NCBI GenBank assembly: GCA_017353855.1 | Contig: JAFMSA010000215.1 | Span: 1 to 7,049 of the forward strand | Length of the DNA: 7,049 nucleotides | Direction: 5' to 3' | DNA from: Alphaproteobacteria bacterium | GTDB lineage: Bacteria; Pseudomonadota; Alphaproteobacteria; ATCC43930; CGMCC-115725 | Shown: piece by piece, positions 5,411-7,049 of the stretch | How positions within the stretch are numbered: the stretch's first letter is position 1 | Layout: every line of letters starts with the position of its first letter | The notes under the pieces: model-generated | Seen by the model: only the letters and a program-made list of their open reading frames with translations | Databases searched by the model: none | What the model was told of the DNA's origin: nothing | Position numbers and translations under genes: made by a program

Positions 5411-6826
5411 ATGATTCATCCCGTCATTCTGTCCGGTGGTTCGGGTACCCGGCTATGGCCGATGTCGCGCGCGCTCTATCCTAAGCAGCTCCTGAGCCTG
5501 CACGGCCGCGGCAGCCTTCTGCAGCAGACCGTGCGCAGGGTCGCCGAACGCGCGCGTTTCGGGCCGCCTCTGCTGGTTGCCAACGAAGAGCACCGTTTCA
5601 TCATCGCCGAGCAGCTGCGCGAGATCGCAGTCGCGCCGCGCGCACTGCTCCTCGAGCCCGTCGGCCGGAATACCGCGCCCGCCGCATGTGTCGCGGCACT
5701 GTCGTTGGCCGAAACAGAACCCGACGCGCTGATGCTGCTGATGCCTTCAGACCACACGGTCGGCGATGTCGAGGCCTTTGCCGGGGCGATCGAGCGAGCG
5801 GCTACGGCGGCGCAGGCGGGAGCGCTCGTCAGCTTCGGCATTGCGCCGCAACGCGCCGAGACCGGCTATGGGTATATCCGGCGCGGCAGCGAACTCGATG
5901 CGGCCGAAGGCGTGTTTGCCGTCGCCGATTTTGTCGAAAAGCCCGGCCCCGAGCAGGCGCAGGCCTATGTCGTCTCCGGCGAGCATTCGTGGAACAGCGG
6001 CATCTTTCTGTTCCCCGCACGCGTGTATCTGGACGAACTCGAACGGCTGCACCCCGCGATGGTTGCCGCCTGCCGCCAGGCGCTCGCGACCGCGCAGCGC
6101 GACAGCGACTTCATCCGCCTCGGCCGCGAGGCGTTCTCCGCCTGCGCCGGCGATTCGATCGACTACGCGGTCATGGAGCGCACAAGGCGCGCCGCGGTCG
6201 TGCCGGTCAGCATGGGGTGGAGCGACGTCGGCTCCTGGGATGCCCTGTGGGAAATGAGTCCCAAGGACCCGAGCGGCAATTCGATAGAGGGAAATGTCGT
6301 CGCGGAGGAGACCCGCAACTGTTATCTGCGCTCCGAGGCCGGGCTCGTCGCGGCGATCGGCATCGAGGATCTCGTCGTCGTCAAGACCGCCGATGCGGTG
6401 ATGGTGGCGCCGCGCAACCGCACCCAGGAGGTCAAAAGGCTCGTCGCGCGGCTCGTCAAGGATTGCCGCGAGGAGGCCGATGCGCTACCCACCGTCCACC
6501 GCCCGTGGGGGACTTTCACGCCGCTGCATAACGGCCAGCGGGTCCAGGTCAAGCACATCATGGTCAAGCCGGGCGGCAAGCTCTCGCTGCAGATGCACCA
6601 TCATCGCGCCGAGCACTGGGTCGTCGTGCAGGGCACGGCGAAGATCCGCCGCGGCGCGGAGGAGATGATGCTCTCCGAAGACCAGTCGGCCTATATTCCG
6701 ATCGGTACTGCCCACCGCCTCGAAAACCCCGGCAAGATCCCGCTGCATTTGATCGAGGTTCAGTCCGGCAGCTATCTCGGCGAGGATGACATCGTGCGGC
6801 TCGAGGACAGCTACGGCCGCAGTTAG
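5411..6826 (+). CDS. manC: Bifunctional mannose-1-phosphate guanylyltransferase / mannose-6-phosphate isomerase
   Basis: 471 residues, the normal length of the AlgA/ManC/XanB family. The N-terminal nucleotidyltransferase domain shows GGSGTRLWPMSR (9-20), YPKQ (23-26), EPVGRNTAPA (82-91), PSDH (112-115), ETGYGYI (150-156), FVEKP (174-178), WNSGIFLF (194-201) and WSDVGSW (270-276). The C-terminal type II isomerase is a cupin with RPWG (365-368), then PGGKLSLQMHHHRAEHW (387-403) and GTAHR (432-436), the metal-binding His/Gln/Glu set. It isomerises fructose-6-P to mannose-6-P and makes GDP-mannose from mannose-1-P plus GTP for capsule, exopolysaccharide or LPS sugars, in the cytoplasm. The start at 5411 is supported by GAGG 7 nt upstream and by the conserved N-terminus. 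The frame stays open back to 4973, but only because it crosses the SDR remnant. No phosphomannomutase or glycosyltransferase gene lies nearby, so it acts as a stand-alone supplier. The symbol could equally be algA or xanB. Confidence 0.95.
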   Translation: MIHPVILSGGSGTRLWPMSRALYPKQLLSLHGRGSLLQQTVRRVAERARFGPPLLVANEEHRFIIAEQLREIAVAPRALLLEPVGRNTAPAACVAALSLAETEPDALMLLMPSDHTVGDVEAFAGAIERAATAAQAGALVSFGIAPQRAETGYGYIRRGSELDAAEGVFAVADFVEKPGPEQAQAYVVSGEHSWNSGIFLFPARVYLDELERLHPAMVAACRQALATAQRDSDFIRLGREAFSACAGDSIDYAVMERTRRAAVVPVSMGWSDVGSWDALWEMSPKDPSGNSIEGNVVAEETRNCYLRSEAGLVAAIGIEDLVVVKTADAVMVAPRNRTQEVKRLVARLVKDCREEADALPTVHRPWGTFTPLHNGQRVQVKHIMVKPGGKLSLQMHHHRAEHWVVVQGTAKIRRGAEEMMLSEDQSAYIPIGTAHRLENPGKIPLHLIEVQSGSYLGEDDIVRLEDSYGRS

Positions 6827-6898
6827 CCTGGCGCAGACCACCTTGCGGGATCCGCTAGCGTGCTTATCTGAAGGCTACCGAGCAGGGAGAGTGGGTCC

Positions 6899-7049
6899 AT
6901 GTCTCTGAGAATCAATTCCGAGGCGCCGAACTTCACAGCCGAGACCACGCAAGGCGTGATTAATTTTCACGAGTGGATCGGCAACGGATGGGCGATCCTG
7001 TTTTCTCATCCAAAGGATTTCACACCGGTCTGCACGACCGAACTCGGCT
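6899..7049 (+). CDS. 1-Cys (Prx6-type) peroxiredoxin, N-terminal part, cut by the window end
   Basis: The first 50 codons are present and the gene runs off the right edge. The start MSLRINSEAPNFTAETTQG and the active site SHPKDFTPVCTTELG, with peroxidatic Cys45 in PVCTTE and Thr42, are diagnostic of the AhpC/TSA-family Prx6 group, which reduces hydrogen peroxide and organic peroxides in the cytoplasm. Full-length members have about 210-220 residues. GGAG lies 9 nt upstream of the ATG (6886-6889). A 72-bp gap from the manC-like gene holds no clear terminator, so cotranscription is possible but not indicated by function. Whether a resolving Cys exists cannot be seen here. Confidence 0.93.
   Translation, partial: MSLRINSEAPNFTAETTQGVINFHEWIGNGWAILFSHPKDFTPVCTTELG

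Noticed and set aside
6843..6878. Possible promoter (TTGCGG with TATCTG, 16 bp apart) before the peroxiredoxin gene
   Set aside because: Only three of six bases match in each box, which is not distinguishable from background.

Overview
The window is G+C-rich and looks like the chromosome of an alphaproteobacterium, probably of the Rhizobiales/Rhodospirillales type. I infer this from the strong G/C bias at third codon positions, the style of the AlgA/ManC-type sugar nucleotide enzyme, and the start of a 1-Cys peroxiredoxin that closely resembles rhizobial ones. No tRNA, rRNA, insertion sequence, CRISPR array or phage gene is visible.

Left part (1-1540, + strand): a heavily frameshifted remnant of a small exported cupin (about 151-573) is followed by a Rieske [2Fe-2S] protein (662-1540). 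The Rieske protein keeps its cluster ligands but seems to have lost the stretch that carries the catalytic iron histidines of ring-hydroxylating oxygenases. Converging on it is an intact class III (glutamate-1-semialdehyde aminomutase-like) PLP enzyme on the - strand (1579-2958).

Middle (2959-3340): the divergent intergenic region is dense. It holds a promoter candidate for the aminotransferase (-), a perfect 12-bp hairpin terminator, a tiny 23-codon - strand ORF with an extreme Shine-Dalgarno sequence (15 nt complementary to the 16S 3' tail), a 7-bp inverted repeat with 8-nt spacing, and a promoter candidate for the + strand gene. The small ORF plus terminator looks like an independent small gene. 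It is the least explained item in the window.

Right part: an intact short MetE-like (cobalamin-independent methionine synthase superfamily) methyltransferase (3341-4510), in which one expected zinc ligand (Glu) reads as Pro, is followed within a few bases by a short-chain dehydrogenase/reductase destroyed by several single-base indels (4514-5321). Two housekeeping-type genes then follow: a bifunctional mannose-1-phosphate guanylyltransferase/mannose-6-phosphate isomerase (5411-6826) and the first 50 codons of a Prx6-type peroxiredoxin (6899 to the window end).

The cupin, Rieske, aminotransferase, MetE-like and SDR genes look like one accessory metabolic cluster under decay. The two PLP/zinc enzymes are intact, the three oxidative or accessory members are broken or damaged, and the flanking manC-like and peroxiredoxin genes are clean. 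The substrate of the cluster cannot be read from the sequence.
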